Shown: in pieces, positions 7,649 through 17,278 of the stretch
Layout: every line of letters starts with the position of its first letter
How positions within the stretch are numbered: the first letter of the stretch is position 1
Notes under the pieces: model-generated
Database searches by the model: none
Told to the model about the DNA's origin: nothing
What the model saw: the letters and a program-made list of their open reading frames with translations, nothing else
Source of the DNA: an uncultured Prevotellaceae bacterium
GTDB taxonomy: Bacteria; Bacteroidota; Bacteroidia; Bacteroidales; Bacteroidaceae
Assembly (NCBI GenBank): GCA_900316575.1
Contig: ONDJ01000001.1
Location: 124,001 to 188,000 of the forward strand
Reading direction: 5' to 3'
Length of the DNA stretch: 64,000 bases
Translations under genes and position numbers: made by a program

Positions 7649-8788
7649 TTATAGTCTGCGACTGACGCGCTCTGCCATCTCGTTTTTCCACTGGGCAAAG
7701 TCGCCAGATAGGATATGCTCTCGCGCCTGGCCCACGAGCCACAGATAGAACGCGAGGTTGTGGATGCTGGCTATCTGCATGGCCAAGAACTCTCCCGCCT
7801 TAAAAAGATGGTGGAGGTAGGCGCGCGAGGTTATTTGGTCGAGCCAGCAGGCCCCAGCCTCGTCAATCGGCGCGAAGTCGGTGGCCCACTTAGCGTTGCG
7901 CATGTTCATCACACCGTCGGCGGTGAAGAGCATCGCATTGCGCCCGTTGCGCGTGGGCATCACACAGTCGAACATATCCACGCCGCGCGCTATGGCTTCC
8001 AAGAGGTTGAGCGGTGTGCCTACGCCCATCAGGTAGCGCGGGCGATCGGCGGGCAATATGCCATTCACTTCCTCTATCATTTCGTACATCACGTCGGTGG
8101 GTTCGCCCACGGCAAGCCCGCCTATGGCATAACCATCAGCAGGAAACTGCTTCACAAACTCGGCACTCTCCCTGCGCAAATCGGGATATACACAACCCTG
8201 CACGATGGGAAATAAACTCTGATGGTAACCATAAAGGGGCTGTGAGGTTTCATAACGTTTCCAGCAACGTTCCAACCACTGATGCGTTAGGTCGAGCGAT
8301 TTGCGCGCATAGTTCCAATCGGCGGTTCCGGGCGGGCACTCGTCGAAAGCCATCATGATATCAGCCCCAATGAGACGCTCGGTGTCGATGACGCTCTCGG
8401 GCGAAAAGAAATGTTTGCTGCCATCAATGTGCGACCGAAACTCGCAGCCCTTGTCGCTGAGTTTGCGTATCCCCGCGAGTGAAAAGACCTGAAACCCGCC
8501 GCTGTCGGTCAAAATAGGGCGTTCCCAGCCAATAAATCGATGCAAGCCGCCTGCCTGCCGCAACACGTCGGTTCCGGGGCGCAGATAGAGGTGATACGTA
8601 TTGCCCAAAATGATTTGAGCCTTAATATCGTCGCGGAGTTCGCGAAAATGCACGCCTTTCACACTGCCCACCGTGCCTACGGGCATAAAGATGGGCGTAG
8701 CAATGTCGCCATGAGCCGTATGGAGCACACCGGCTCGCGCTGCTGTTTGTTGGTCGGTATGTTGAAGAGTGAAGGGCATGGGCGTCAT
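7649..8788 (-). CDS. tgt: tRNA-guanine transglycosylase (queuine tRNA-ribosyltransferase)
   Basis: A 379-residue TIM-barrel enzyme that exchanges guanine-34 for preQ1 in tRNAs with GUN anticodons. Visible signatures are LTDSGGFQVFSL with the catalytic Asp, GGLAVGEP, and DCVMPTRNGRNAML with the second Asp. The usual zinc site CxCxxC is missing: the equivalent stretch reads EAGACWLDQITSRAY, with only one Cys, although the later IHNL His is kept. As far as I recall this is a trait of Bacteroidales Tgt and not damage. The gene starts 4 bases downstream of lon's stop; an in-frame ATG at 8779 is an equally likely start because homologues begin at that position. Confidence 0.93.
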   Translation of the reverse strand: MTPMPFTLQHTDQQTAARAGVLHTAHGDIATPIFMPVGTVGSVKGVHFRELRDDIKAQIILGNTYHLYLRPGTDVLRQAGGLHRFIGWERPILTDSGGFQVFSLAGIRKLSDKGCEFRSHIDGSKHFFSPESVIDTERLIGADIMMAFDECPPGTADWNYARKSLDLTHQWLERCWKRYETSQPLYGYHQSLFPIVQGCVYPDLRRESAEFVKQFPADGYAIGGLAVGEPTDVMYEMIEEVNGILPADRPRYLMGVGTPLNLLEAIARGVDMFDCVMPTRNGRNAMLFTADGVMNMRNAKWATDFAPIDEAGACWLDQITSRAYLHHLFKAGEFLAMQIASIHNLAFYLWLVGQAREHILSGDFAQWKNEMAERVSRRL

Positions 8789-8791
8789 ATC

Positions 8792-11263
8792 TTATCGTTC
8801 GTCGTTACTGTCCGATTTTTCCACCTCGAAACTGAGCGGATGGGCCACTTTCTCTTTCAGCAACACAAGGCGGAACACCTCTTCAACCGTATCTACAAAG
8901 TGGAACGATAGTCCCTCAAGATAGCGCGGCTGTATTTCCTCAATATCCTTGCGGTTCTCGCGCGAGAGCACCAGGTTAACGATGCCAGCGCGCTTGGCGG
9001 CAAGGATTTTTTCTTTGATGCCGCCCACGGGCAACACTTTGCCACGCAGGGTGATTTCGCCCGTCATGGCTGTACGTTCTTTCACTTTGCGCTGCGTCAC
9101 GGCACTGGCTATGCTCGTAGCGATGGTGATGCCCGCAGAGGGGCCGTCCTTGGGCGTGGCTCCCTCGGGAACATGGATGTGCACCGCCCAGTTGTCGAAC
9201 ACCTCAGGGTTGACCTTCAACGACGCAGCGTGAGCCTTGACGTATTCAAGGGCTATGACGGCACTCTCCTTCATCACGTCGCCCAAGTTGCCCGTCAAGG
9301 TAAGTTTGGGTTGTTTGCTGCGTGTCAGTCCCGTTTCGATAAAGAGGATTTCACCGCCTACACTGGTCCAAGCCAACCCCGTAACCACACCCGCGAAGTC
9401 GTTGCCCTGGTATTTGTCGCGATTGTAGGGAGGTTTGCCCAGGAGTTTTTCGATGTGCGACGGACGCAGGCCACCGCGCTTAGGCAACTTATCGTCGTTG
9501 GAAGCGATGCTATAGGCTGCCTTGCGCAGTATTTTTTCAATCTGCTTTTCCAAACCGCGCACACCACTTTCGCGCGTGTATTTCTCTACGACATATTCTA
9601 TCGTAGCCTTGGGCAAGCTCACGCGACGAGCCACCTCGTCCTTATACTGAGCCAAATGTTTGGGCAACAGATGCTGACGAGCTATCTCGCACTTCTCTTC
9701 GGTGAGATAGCCCTCAACGTTGATAATCTCCATGCGGTCGAGCAACGCCGAGGGAATAGTGCTCAGCGTATTGGCCGTAGCAATGAAAAGTACCTTTGAC
9801 AGGTCGTAGTCAATGTCGAGGAAATTGTCGTGGAAGGCATTGTTCTGCTCTGGATCGAGCACTTCAAGGAGTGCCGCCTGAGGGTCGCCGTTCCAACTGC
9901 CGCCTTGACTGAGTTTGTCAATCTCGTCGAGCACAAAAACGGGATTTTCCGTACCGGCTTTCACCACATTCTGAATGATGCGCCCAGGCATGGCTCCCAC
10001 GTAGGTGCGACGATGTCCGCGAATTTCAGCCTCATCGTGAACGCCGCCTAAGGATACACGCACATACTTGCGACCCAACGACTCGGCTATGCTCTTTCCC
10101 AACGAAGTCTTGCCCACACCCGGCGGGCCTACCAAACAAACGATGGGCGACTTCACCTCCTTACTATAGGCCAACGCTGCCAAATACTCCAAGATACGTT
10201 CCTTCACACGCTCCATGCCATAGTGGTCGCGGTCGAGAATGCTCGAAGCGGCTGAAATGTCGTGGGTATCTTCGGTATGCTTGCCCCAAGGCAGGCTCAC
10301 GATGGTTTCAAGATAGGTGAGTTGCGTGGTATAATCTGGATACTGCGCATTCATGCGCTCAAGTTTCGCCAACTCTTTATCAAACGTTTCGCGCACCTTT
10401 TCGGGCAACGGCAGGTCCTTAGCCTTCTCGCGCAGTTCGGCAGCGTCGTGACCCTCCTTTTCATTGCCCAGTTCGCTCTGGATGTTTTGAATTTGCTGGC
10501 GCAGGAAGTATTCCTTGTGCTGCTTGTCGAGGTCCTCACGCGTCTTGTTCTGGATTTGCTCCTTCAACTGCGCATATTGCAACTCGCGATTGAGAATGGC
10601 TAACAGCCCCGTAGCGCGTGCCATCAGATTGCCCTCGGAGAGCAACTTCACCTTCTCCTGAATGGGGAAAGGCAGGTTGGTGCAGATAAAGTTTATCAGC
10701 GCCACAGGATTGCTAATGCCCCGCAAGGCATAGGCAGCCCCGCTGGGTATCATCTCGCTGGCCTCAATGAGTTTGGCCGTATTGTCGCGACAAGCATCCA
10801 CCAACGCCTGCCATTCTTTGTCGGTAGCGTCGGGAACAATTTCTTCAAGGAGTTTCACCTTGGCACGCAAGAAAGGATTGCGCTTCGTGAACGCACCCAA
10901 CTCAAAACGCCTAAGGCCTTGCAATATCGTAGCACTGCCCAAGGGTCCCATTTCAAAGGTGCGCATCACTTTTGCCACCACACCCACGTTGTGAAGGTTG
11001 TTTTCGGCAAGCGCATCTTTTTCGTTGTCCAGCTGAGCCACCACGCCGAAATAACCCTCAGTGGCACGCGCTTGTTCGAGCAATTTCAGCGAACTTTCGC
11101 GCGTCACGTTGATAGGTGCCAACACGCTGGGATAAAGCACAAGCCCGCGTACAGGCAGAATTGGGAGAGTGGGGCCAATCTTTGGCCGGAACAGTTGATT
11201 TACGTCGCCCTCAAAGTCGGCAATCAGCGAAAAAGGGCTTTGTGTGTTTGTGTCTATACTCAT
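8792..11263 (-). CDS. lon: ATP-dependent protease La (Lon)
   Basis: An 823-residue Lon protease, degrading misfolded and regulatory proteins in the cytoplasm. The N-terminal LON substrate domain begins about residue 35 ([20 protein letters not shown]). The central AAA+ domain has [13 protein letters not shown] and the Walker B FVLDEIDK. The C-terminal serine protease domain has [10 protein letters not shown] with the catalytic Ser and [15 protein letters not shown] with the catalytic Lys. The frame stays open further upstream, but MSIDTNTQ at 11263 is the natural start. It is transcribed from a CAAAAGTA (minus-strand TACTTTTG) element at 11368-11375, giving a leader of about 100 bases. tgt and lptG follow and may be co-transcribed. 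Confidence 0.95.
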   Translation of the reverse strand: MSIDTNTQSPFSLIADFEGDVNQLFRPKIGPTLPILPVRGLVLYPSVLAPINVTRESSLKLLEQARATEGYFGVVAQLDNEKDALAENNLHNVGVVAKVMRTFEMGPLGSATILQGLRRFELGAFTKRNPFLRAKVKLLEEIVPDATDKEWQALVDACRDNTAKLIEASEMIPSGAAYALRGISNPVALINFICTNLPFPIQEKVKLLSEGNLMARATGLLAILNRELQYAQLKEQIQNKTREDLDKQHKEYFLRQQIQNIQSELGNEKEGHDAAELREKAKDLPLPEKVRETFDKELAKLERMNAQYPDYTTQLTYLETIVSLPWGKHTEDTHDISAASSILDRDHYGMERVKERILEYLAALAYSKEVKSPIVCLVGPPGVGKTSLGKSIAESLGRKYVRVSLGGVHDEAEIRGHRRTYVGAMPGRIIQNVVKAGTENPVFVLDEIDKLSQGGSWNGDPQAALLEVLDPEQNNAFHDNFLDIDYDLSKVLFIATANTLSTIPSALLDRMEIINVEGYLTEEKCEIARQHLLPKHLAQYKDEVARRVSLPKATIEYVVEKYTRESGVRGLEKQIEKILRKAAYSIASNDDKLPKRGGLRPSHIEKLLGKPPYNRDKYQGNDFAGVVTGLAWTSVGGEILFIETGLTRSKQPKLTLTGNLGDVMKESAVIALEYVKAHAASLKVNPEVFDNWAVHIHVPEGATPKDGPSAGITIATSIASAVTQRKVKERTAMTGEITLRGKVLPVGGIKEKILAAKRAGIVNLVLSRENRKDIEEIQPRYLEGLSFHFVDTVEEVFRLVLLKEKVAHPLSFEVEKSDSNDER

Positions 11264-11367
11264 AATGCGGCGCGAAAATACAACATTCTCGCTTACAAAA
11301 CCTCCTCCTACCACAAAAAAGCCACCAAACACATCCACAGCCGCTGGTCTTGATACAAATTAAATAA

Positions 11368-11375
11368 CAAAAGTA
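11368..11375 (-). promoter_or_regulatory. Putative -7 element (TACTTTTG) of lon
   Basis: On the minus strand this reads TACTTTTG, fitting TAnnTTTG. The leader to the lon ATG is about 100 bases. Confidence 0.5.
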
Positions 11376-11408
11376 GCGCAAAAGCCTTGTTCAAAAAACA
11401 ATAATGTC

Positions 11409-11416
11409 TATCTTCG
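11409..11416 (+). promoter_or_regulatory. Putative -7 element (TATCTTCG) of purL
   Basis: TATCTTCG matches TAnnTTTG with one change and lies 35 bases before the purL ATG, divergent from the lon promoter. Confidence 0.35.
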
Positions 11417-11451
11417 CGGCGTAATAGCAACAAAATAACCCCTCTTTTGTT

Positions 11452-14400
11452 ATGATACGTTTTTTCAGCGTTCCCCAGAGCGGCACAGTGATAGCCGTTG
11501 AAGCCGACCACGTGTTCACCAGCGAAGAATTGCAAGCCCTTTGTTGGCTCTTTGGCGAAGCCACTGCCATCAGTGAAGACCAAGTCAAAGGATGGTACGC
11601 AGGGCCGCGCCGCGAAATGATAACGCCTTGGAGCACCAACGCCGTTGAAATCACCCAAAACATGAACCTCAAAGGCATCAGCCGCATTGAAGAATACTTC
11701 CCCATTAGCGGCGCCAAGGCAGAAATCGACACCATGCTCCAACGACGCTACAAAGGCCTGAACCAACAACTCTTCGACGTTGACATCAAGCCCGCGCCCA
11801 TTCAGTTCATCAGCGACCTTGAAGCCTACAACGAAGCAGAGGGATTGGCACTATCGGCTGAAGAAATCGATTATCTTCACACCGTAGAGCAACAATTAGG
11901 ACGCTCGCTCACCGATAGCGAAGTGTTTGGCTTTGCGCAAATCAACTCCGAGCATTGTCGCCACAAAATCTTCGGCGGCGAATTTATCATCGACGGAAAG
12001 CCCATGCCTTCCTCGCTCTTTGCCATGATCAAACGCACCACGCAAGAACACCCAGGGCGTATCATCTCAGCCTACAAAGACAACGTAGCTTTTGCCGCAG
12101 GCCCCACCGTGGAGCAATTCGCCCCGCAAGCCCACCACACCAGCGACTACTTCGTCATCAAAGACATAGAAAGCGTCATCTCGCTCAAAGCCGAAACCCA
12201 CAATTTCCCAACCACCGTCGAACCCTTCAACGGCGCGAGCACAGGCACCGGCGGCGAAATCCGCGACCGCATGGGCGGAGGCGTAGGCTCATGGCCCATT
12301 GCAGGAACAGCCGTGTACATGACCAGCTACCCCCGCCTCAGCAATCAGCCGCAACCTTGGGAAAACCTCATGAACGTGCGCAAATGGCTCTACCAAACAC
12401 CCGCCGAAATACTCATTAAAGCCAGCAACGGTGCCAGCGACTTCGGCAACAAATTCGGCCAACCACTCATCTGTGGCAGCGTGCTCACCTTCGAACACGA
12501 AGAGAACAGCGAAAAATACGGCTACGACAAAGTCATCATGCTCGCAGGCGGCATAGGCTATGGCACCCGCCGCGATGCACTCAAGAAACAGCCGCGCAAA
12601 GGCAACAAAGTCGTCGTTGTAGGAGGCGACAACTACCGCATAGGACTGGGCGGCGGCAGTGTTTCATCCGTCGAGACGGGACGCTACGCCACTGGCATAG
12701 AGCTCAACGCCATTCAGCGCGCAAATCCCGAAATGCAAAAACGCGCCTACAACCTGGTACGCGCCCTCTGCGAAGAAGACGAAAACCCCATCGTCTCCAT
12801 CCACGACCACGGATCGGCAGGCCACGTCAACTGTCTTTCAGAATTAGTAGAAGAATGTGGCGGAAAGATTGAAACCGACAAACTCCCCATAGGCGACCCC
12901 ACCCTCTCGGCCAAAGAAATCATAGCCAACGAAAGCCAAGAGCGCATGGGCATCCTCATCGACGAACACCACATCAGTCGTGTGCGCCAAATCGCCGAAC
13001 GCGAGCGCGCCCCGCTCTATGTAGTAGGCGAAACCACAGGCGACGCCCACTTCTCATTTGAACAACCCGACGGCACACGCCCCTTCGACCTCGACGTAGC
13101 ACAAATGTTTGGCCACTCGCCCAAGACCATCATGCGCGACAGCCATAAGCCGCGCCACTACCAGCCCGTGGCCATCCCTGAAAACACCACTATAGAAGCA
13201 CTCCTCCACCGCGTCCTACGCCTTGAAAGCGTAGCCTGTAAAGACTGGCTCACCAACAAAGTGGACCGCAGCGTGACAGGCAAGATAGCCCAGCAACAAT
13301 GCGTAGGCGAACTGCAACTGCCGCTAGCCGATGTCGGAGTAGCCGCCTTAGACTATCGCGGCAAACACGGCATAGCCACTAGCATAGGCCACGCACCCGT
13401 GGCAGCACTCGCCAATCCCGCCGTGGGAAGCAAACTCGCAGTGGCCGAAGCCTTGACCAACCTCATCTTCGCACCTATCGACGGCGGCCTCGACAGCGTC
13501 AGTCTCTCCGCCAACTGGATGTGGCCGTGCCGCGCTCAAGATGGTGAGGACGCACGCCTCTACGATGCCGTTAAAGCCCTCTCGGAATACTGCATCGCAC
13601 TGGGCATCAACGTTCCCACAGGCAAAGACTCACTCTCCATGGTACAGAAATATCCCGACGGCGAGCGTATCGTCTCGCCCGGAACTGTCATCGTCAGTGC
13701 TGGAGCACCCGTCAACAACGTACAAGGCGTTGTAAACCCCGCGCTCCCCACCGACACCCCCCTGCAACTTTTCTACATACCGTTCGGAGAAACCTTCAAC
13801 CTCGGCGGATCAGCCCTGGCACAAACCTATGGCATGGTAGGCGACGACGTACCCCGCGCAGCCGATGCCCCAACATTCCGCAAAAACTTCAGCACCATAC
13901 AAAGCCTCATCACGCAAGAACTCATCGCAGCAGGCCACGACGTTTCGGCTGGCGGACTGATTACCACCTTGCTCGAAATGACCTTCGCCAACACCCACGG
14001 CGGACTGTCGCTCACCCTGCCCTGCAAAGACGAACAAGAACTTCAGCACATGCTTTTCAGCGAAACACCCGCCGTGGTAGTAGCAGTGAAAGAAAGCAAC
14101 GTGCCAACATTCTACAACATCGCAGGCAACATAGAAGGCCTCTTCCCCCTCGGCACCACCACCGACAAGCGCACCGTGGAAATCAGCATAAACGCCCCCG
14201 AAACAACAACGCACGTTTGCAGCCTCCCCATCAATCCACTCCGCGCCCGATGGTACGAAGCCAGCCACCTACTCGACCGCAAGCAAAGCCACAACGCCAC
14301 AGCCGACCAGCGCGCCGAAAACCTCGGCAACCAACCCATACACTACAACATCAACCGTGCCTTCAAAGGTACATTCCAAGCACTCGCCTGCGACCCCAAT

Positions 14401-15195
14401 CGCCGCACGCCCACCGGCACACGTGCTGCCATCATACGCGAGAAAGGAACCAATGGCGAACGCGAAATGGCCTACATGCTCTATCTCGCAGGCTTCGACG
14501 TAAAAGACGTCACCATGACCGACCTCATCAGCGGACGCGAAACACTCGACGACGTTAGTTTCATCGTCTTCTGCGGAGGCTTCAGCAACAGCGACGTACT
14601 TGGCAGCGCCAAAGGCTGGGCAGGAGCATTCCTCTACAACCCCAAAGCCAAAGCCGCACTCGACCGTTTCTACGCACGTCCCGACACCCTCTCGCTCGGC
14701 GTGTGCAACGGTTGCCAACTCATGGCAGAACTCGACCTGCTTAGCATCAACACACCCGATGCCGAAACCTACAGCCCCGTTGACAAAGCCAGTATGTGCC
14801 ACAACGACAGCCGCAAGTTTGAAAGCGCATTCCTCAACGTAGAAATACCCCAAAACCACAGCGTACTCTTCGGCTCGCTCAGTGGTTCGCGCCTTGGCAT
14901 CTGGGTAGCCCACGGCGAAGGCAAATTCCACCTCCCTGGTACACTCTACCACATCGTGATGCACTACGCCTACGACACCTACCCCGGCAACCCCAACGGC
15001 AGCGACTACTCCACAGCAGCCGTGTGCAGTGCCGATGGCCGCCACGTAGCCATGATGCCCCACCTAGAACGCGCCTTCCTGCCCTGGCAATGCCCCTACT
15101 ATCCCGCCCTGCGCCGCAACGACGAGTGCACCCCATGGCTCGAAGCCTTTGCCAACGCACGCCGATGGATTGAAGCACGCAAAGAGCAAGCATAA
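11452..15195 (+). CDS. purL: Phosphoribosylformylglycinamidine synthase, single-chain
   Basis: A 1247-residue large-type FGAM synthase (PurS, PurL and PurQ domains in one chain), catalysing step four of purine synthesis with glutamine as nitrogen donor. The N-terminal PurS-like part is followed by the two AIRS-like halves: FGFAQINSEHCRHK near residues 163-176, the loop LKAETHNFPT with the catalytic His region, and GPT/GG stretches. The C-terminal glutaminase has the nucleophile in SLGVCNGCQLM and the later AHGEGKF. The length is normal for the proteobacterial/Bacteroidetes fused form. The gene is monocistronic, ended by a strong hairpin at 15249-15286, and faces away from lon. Confidence 0.96.
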   Translation: MIRFFSVPQSGTVIAVEADHVFTSEELQALCWLFGEATAISEDQVKGWYAGPRREMITPWSTNAVEITQNMNLKGISRIEEYFPISGAKAEIDTMLQRRYKGLNQQLFDVDIKPAPIQFISDLEAYNEAEGLALSAEEIDYLHTVEQQLGRSLTDSEVFGFAQINSEHCRHKIFGGEFIIDGKPMPSSLFAMIKRTTQEHPGRIISAYKDNVAFAAGPTVEQFAPQAHHTSDYFVIKDIESVISLKAETHNFPTTVEPFNGASTGTGGEIRDRMGGGVGSWPIAGTAVYMTSYPRLSNQPQPWENLMNVRKWLYQTPAEILIKASNGASDFGNKFGQPLICGSVLTFEHEENSEKYGYDKVIMLAGGIGYGTRRDALKKQPRKGNKVVVVGGDNYRIGLGGGSVSSVETGRYATGIELNAIQRANPEMQKRAYNLVRALCEEDENPIVSIHDHGSAGHVNCLSELVEECGGKIETDKLPIGDPTLSAKEIIANESQERMGILIDEHHISRVRQIAERERAPLYVVGETTGDAHFSFEQPDGTRPFDLDVAQMFGHSPKTIMRDSHKPRHYQPVAIPENTTIEALLHRVLRLESVACKDWLTNKVDRSVTGKIAQQQCVGELQLPLADVGVAALDYRGKHGIATSIGHAPVAALANPAVGSKLAVAEALTNLIFAPIDGGLDSVSLSANWMWPCRAQDGEDARLYDAVKALSEYCIALGINVPTGKDSLSMVQKYPDGERIVSPGTVIVSAGAPVNNVQGVVNPALPTDTPLQLFYIPFGETFNLGGSALAQTYGMVGDDVPRAADAPTFRKNFSTIQSLITQELIAAGHDVSAGGLITTLLEMTFANTHGGLSLTLPCKDEQELQHMLFSETPAVVVAVKESNVPTFYNIAGNIEGLFPLGTTTDKRTVEISINAPETTTHVCSLPINPLRARWYEASHLLDRKQSHNATADQRAENLGNQPIHYNINRAFKGTFQALACDPNRRTPTGTRAAIIREKGTNGEREMAYMLYLAGFDVKDVTMTDLISGRETLDDVSFIVFCGGFSNSDVLGSAKGWAGAFLYNPKAKAALDRFYARPDTLSLGVCNGCQLMAELDLLSINTPDAETYSPVDKASMCHNDSRKFESAFLNVEIPQNHSVLFGSLSGSRLGIWVAHGEGKFHLPGTLYHIVMHYAYDTYPGNPNGSDYSTAAVCSADGRHVAMMPHLERAFLPWQCPYYPALRRNDECTPWLEAFANARRWIEARKEQA

Positions 15196-15248
15196 AAAAG
15201 AAATTAAGGGCAAGCCTTCAACAACAAAATTTCACTACACACTAACCA

Positions 15249-15286
15249 CCACCCCGAGCTTTCAAAGGTTTCGGGGTGGCTTTTTG
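15249..15286 (+). terminator. Rho-independent terminator of purL
   Basis: The arms CCACCCCGA (15249-15257) and TCGGGGTGG (15271-15279) pair perfectly and are followed by a CTTTTTG tract. Confidence 0.85.
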
Positions 15287-15718
15287 TCATTAGATACACG
15301 CCTGCGACAAGTTTTATAAAGGCTTCATGAACCGCACGCAGTAGCGCAGAAACCACGGCTCTTTGTGGATGGTTACGCGCAAACAACCCTTGCATTGCGA
15401 AAACATAGGCTGCTTCATGCAAAAACGTAACGTGCTTTTAGGCGAAAACCTCTGAGTAAACATCAACACAGTTCCTTTCGAGAGATCTCCTTGAAACCTC
15501 CCTATCTTTTGCCAACCACCAAAACAACAACACTGATGGTACCCGTCCTATTCTTATTGCGAGGAGCATGTCGCAAAAGTTTGCTGAAAGCTTGAGGCAC
15601 CTCTGAGCGTTTCACCTAAAATCAGAGAAACAAGCCACATTCGTTCGTTTATTTTCGCTTAAAATAGGACAAAACAAGAAAAACCGCAAAACGGCTTGTT
15701 CGTTATGCTAAGAATAAA
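15287..15718. other. Long intergenic region with no recognised gene
   Basis: About 430 bases lie between the purL terminator and the fucosidase promoter. No convincing reading frame, tRNA or riboswitch is visible on either strand. Composition becomes AT-richer toward the right end, as expected ahead of a promoter. A small RNA cannot be excluded by eye. Confidence 0.4.
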
Positions 15719-15726
15719 TATATTTG
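15719..15726 (+). promoter_or_regulatory. Putative -7 element (TATATTTG) of the GH29/GH16 cluster
   Basis: TATATTTG fits TAnnTTTG and lies 40 bases upstream of the fucosidase ATG. No clear -33 TTTG at the ideal distance; TTGTTCG near 15697 is the nearest. Confidence 0.45.
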
Positions 15727-15766
15727 CGCGGAAATAATTTTTTGAAACCACTAAACTTATACAAAT

Positions 15767-17251
15767 ATGAAAAGATTTCTACGCCGAGCAGTCATGGCTT
15801 CGCTTGTGCTCCCTTTGGGGCTGAGCGCGCAGACTGACTTTGCGATAGTGCCGCAGACACTATCCAATCCGCAAAACGAGCCACGAGAGGTTTTCCCCGT
15901 GCCCTCCGAGCGGCAAATGAAGTGGCAAGAAACGGAATTCTACGCTTTCTTCCACTATGGAATGAACACCTACACAGGCCTTGAATGGGGCAACGGCGAC
16001 GAAAACGTCAACCGCTTCGCCCCCACAGCCAAACCCGACCCCATGCAGTGGCTACGTCTCTGCAAGGTGGCTGGTATGAAGGGCGGCATTGCCGTAGTGA
16101 AACACCACGACGGCTTCTGCCTGTGGCCCACTGCTACCACCGACCACCACTGCCAGAACTCAAGCAATGCTTATGCTAAACAGACCAACATACCCCGCGA
16201 CTTTGCCGATGCAGCACGCGCATTGGGTATGAAATATGGTTTCTACGTATCACCCTGGGACCGCAATAGTGCTTACTACGGCACAGACAAGTACGTAACC
16301 GACGTATTTCTTCGTCAATGCTTCGAACTTTCGCAATATGGCACCGACCAGTTCGAAATGTGGTTTGATGGAGCCAACGGCGGCACAGGATACTACGGCG
16401 GCTCAGGTGGCACACGTAGCATTGATGCCAGCTACTATTACGACATTCCCAATCTGCGCGACAGCGTACACCGCGTTTGTCCCGACATTATCCTTTGGGG
16501 CGTAGGCGGCGAAGCCCGATGGTGTGGCACAGAGAGTGGCTACACCAACGAAACCACATGGTCGATGGGCACAGGTCTGAGCGGCGACGAAAACGCCTGG
16601 CAATGGTTCCCCAGCGAGAGCGATGCCAAGGCAACAAGCGACGGCTGGTTCTACCACGACGGGGAATCAACCAAAGACAGCGAGACCTTGTTCAAGATGT
16701 ATCTTGAAACCGTGGGGCGCAACGCCACGCTTATCCTCAATTTCCCCCCGAACAAGGCAGGTCGTCTCACCGATGCCGACAGCGTGCAACTCTATGCCTT
16801 AGGCAACAAACTGCGTACACGCTTCGGCACTGACCTCGCACCGCTGGCCAACATTCGCGCCTCGCAGACACGCAGCGGCGGAGCCTATAGTGCCGCAAAC
16901 CTCATCGATGGCGACAAGAACACATATTGGGCCACCGACGACGGACAAACCGCAGGAGCCATCACACTCACGTGGAGCGAGCCACAAACCGTGCGTTACG
17001 TCATGTTGCAAGAATACATCCGCAAGGGACAGCGCGTAAAAGGTTTCATCATCGAAACCACAGAAGACGGCACCACATGGACACAACGCGCCTCGAACAT
17101 TCAGACTACCACCATTGGCTACAAGCGCATCATTCCACTCAACGGCAACACCAGCGCCAGCTACGACGCAGGCTTCAAAGTTCGCGGCCTTCGCGTACGC
17201 ATCACCGACAGCCGCGCTTGCCCGTTGCTCCACACTCTGAGCGTATTCTAA
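15767..17251 (+). CDS. Secreted alpha-L-fucosidase, GH29, with discoidin-like domain
   Basis: A 494-residue secreted enzyme with a signal peptide (residues 1-21, ending LSAQ). The GH29 catalytic domain shows EFYAFFHYGMNTYTG (about 57-71), VKHHDGFCLW (111-120) and FEMWFDGANGG, whose Asp near 201 aligns with the GH29 nucleophile. After about residue 345 comes a discoidin/F5-8C-like module (ANIRASQTRSGGAYSAANL, then WATDDG and a Thr/Gly-rich end), likely a sugar-binding domain. GH29 enzymes cleave alpha-linked fucose from glycans such as mucins. It starts a same-strand trio with a GEVED protein and a GH16 enzyme. No C-terminal T9SS tail is present, unlike its two neighbours. Confidence 0.87.
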   Translation: MKRFLRRAVMASLVLPLGLSAQTDFAIVPQTLSNPQNEPREVFPVPSERQMKWQETEFYAFFHYGMNTYTGLEWGNGDENVNRFAPTAKPDPMQWLRLCKVAGMKGGIAVVKHHDGFCLWPTATTDHHCQNSSNAYAKQTNIPRDFADAARALGMKYGFYVSPWDRNSAYYGTDKYVTDVFLRQCFELSQYGTDQFEMWFDGANGGTGYYGGSGGTRSIDASYYYDIPNLRDSVHRVCPDIILWGVGGEARWCGTESGYTNETTWSMGTGLSGDENAWQWFPSESDAKATSDGWFYHDGESTKDSETLFKMYLETVGRNATLILNFPPNKAGRLTDADSVQLYALGNKLRTRFGTDLAPLANIRASQTRSGGAYSAANLIDGDKNTYWATDDGQTAGAITLTWSEPQTVRYVMLQEYIRKGQRVKGFIIETTEDGTTWTQRASNIQTTTIGYKRIIPLNGNTSASYDAGFKVRGLRVRITDSRACPLLHTLSVF

Positions 17252-17278
17252 CCCACCCAACCTAAGACTTTTACAAAG

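Noticed and set aside
14269-15063. 264-codon open frame antisense to purL
   Set aside because: It lies wholly opposite purL, is rich in Val/Gly/Ala as expected from reverse-frame codons, and has no recognisable motif.
15287-15718. 6S RNA or riboswitch in the long gap before the fucosidase gene
   Set aside because: No long bulged hairpin or known aptamer motif could be traced by eye.
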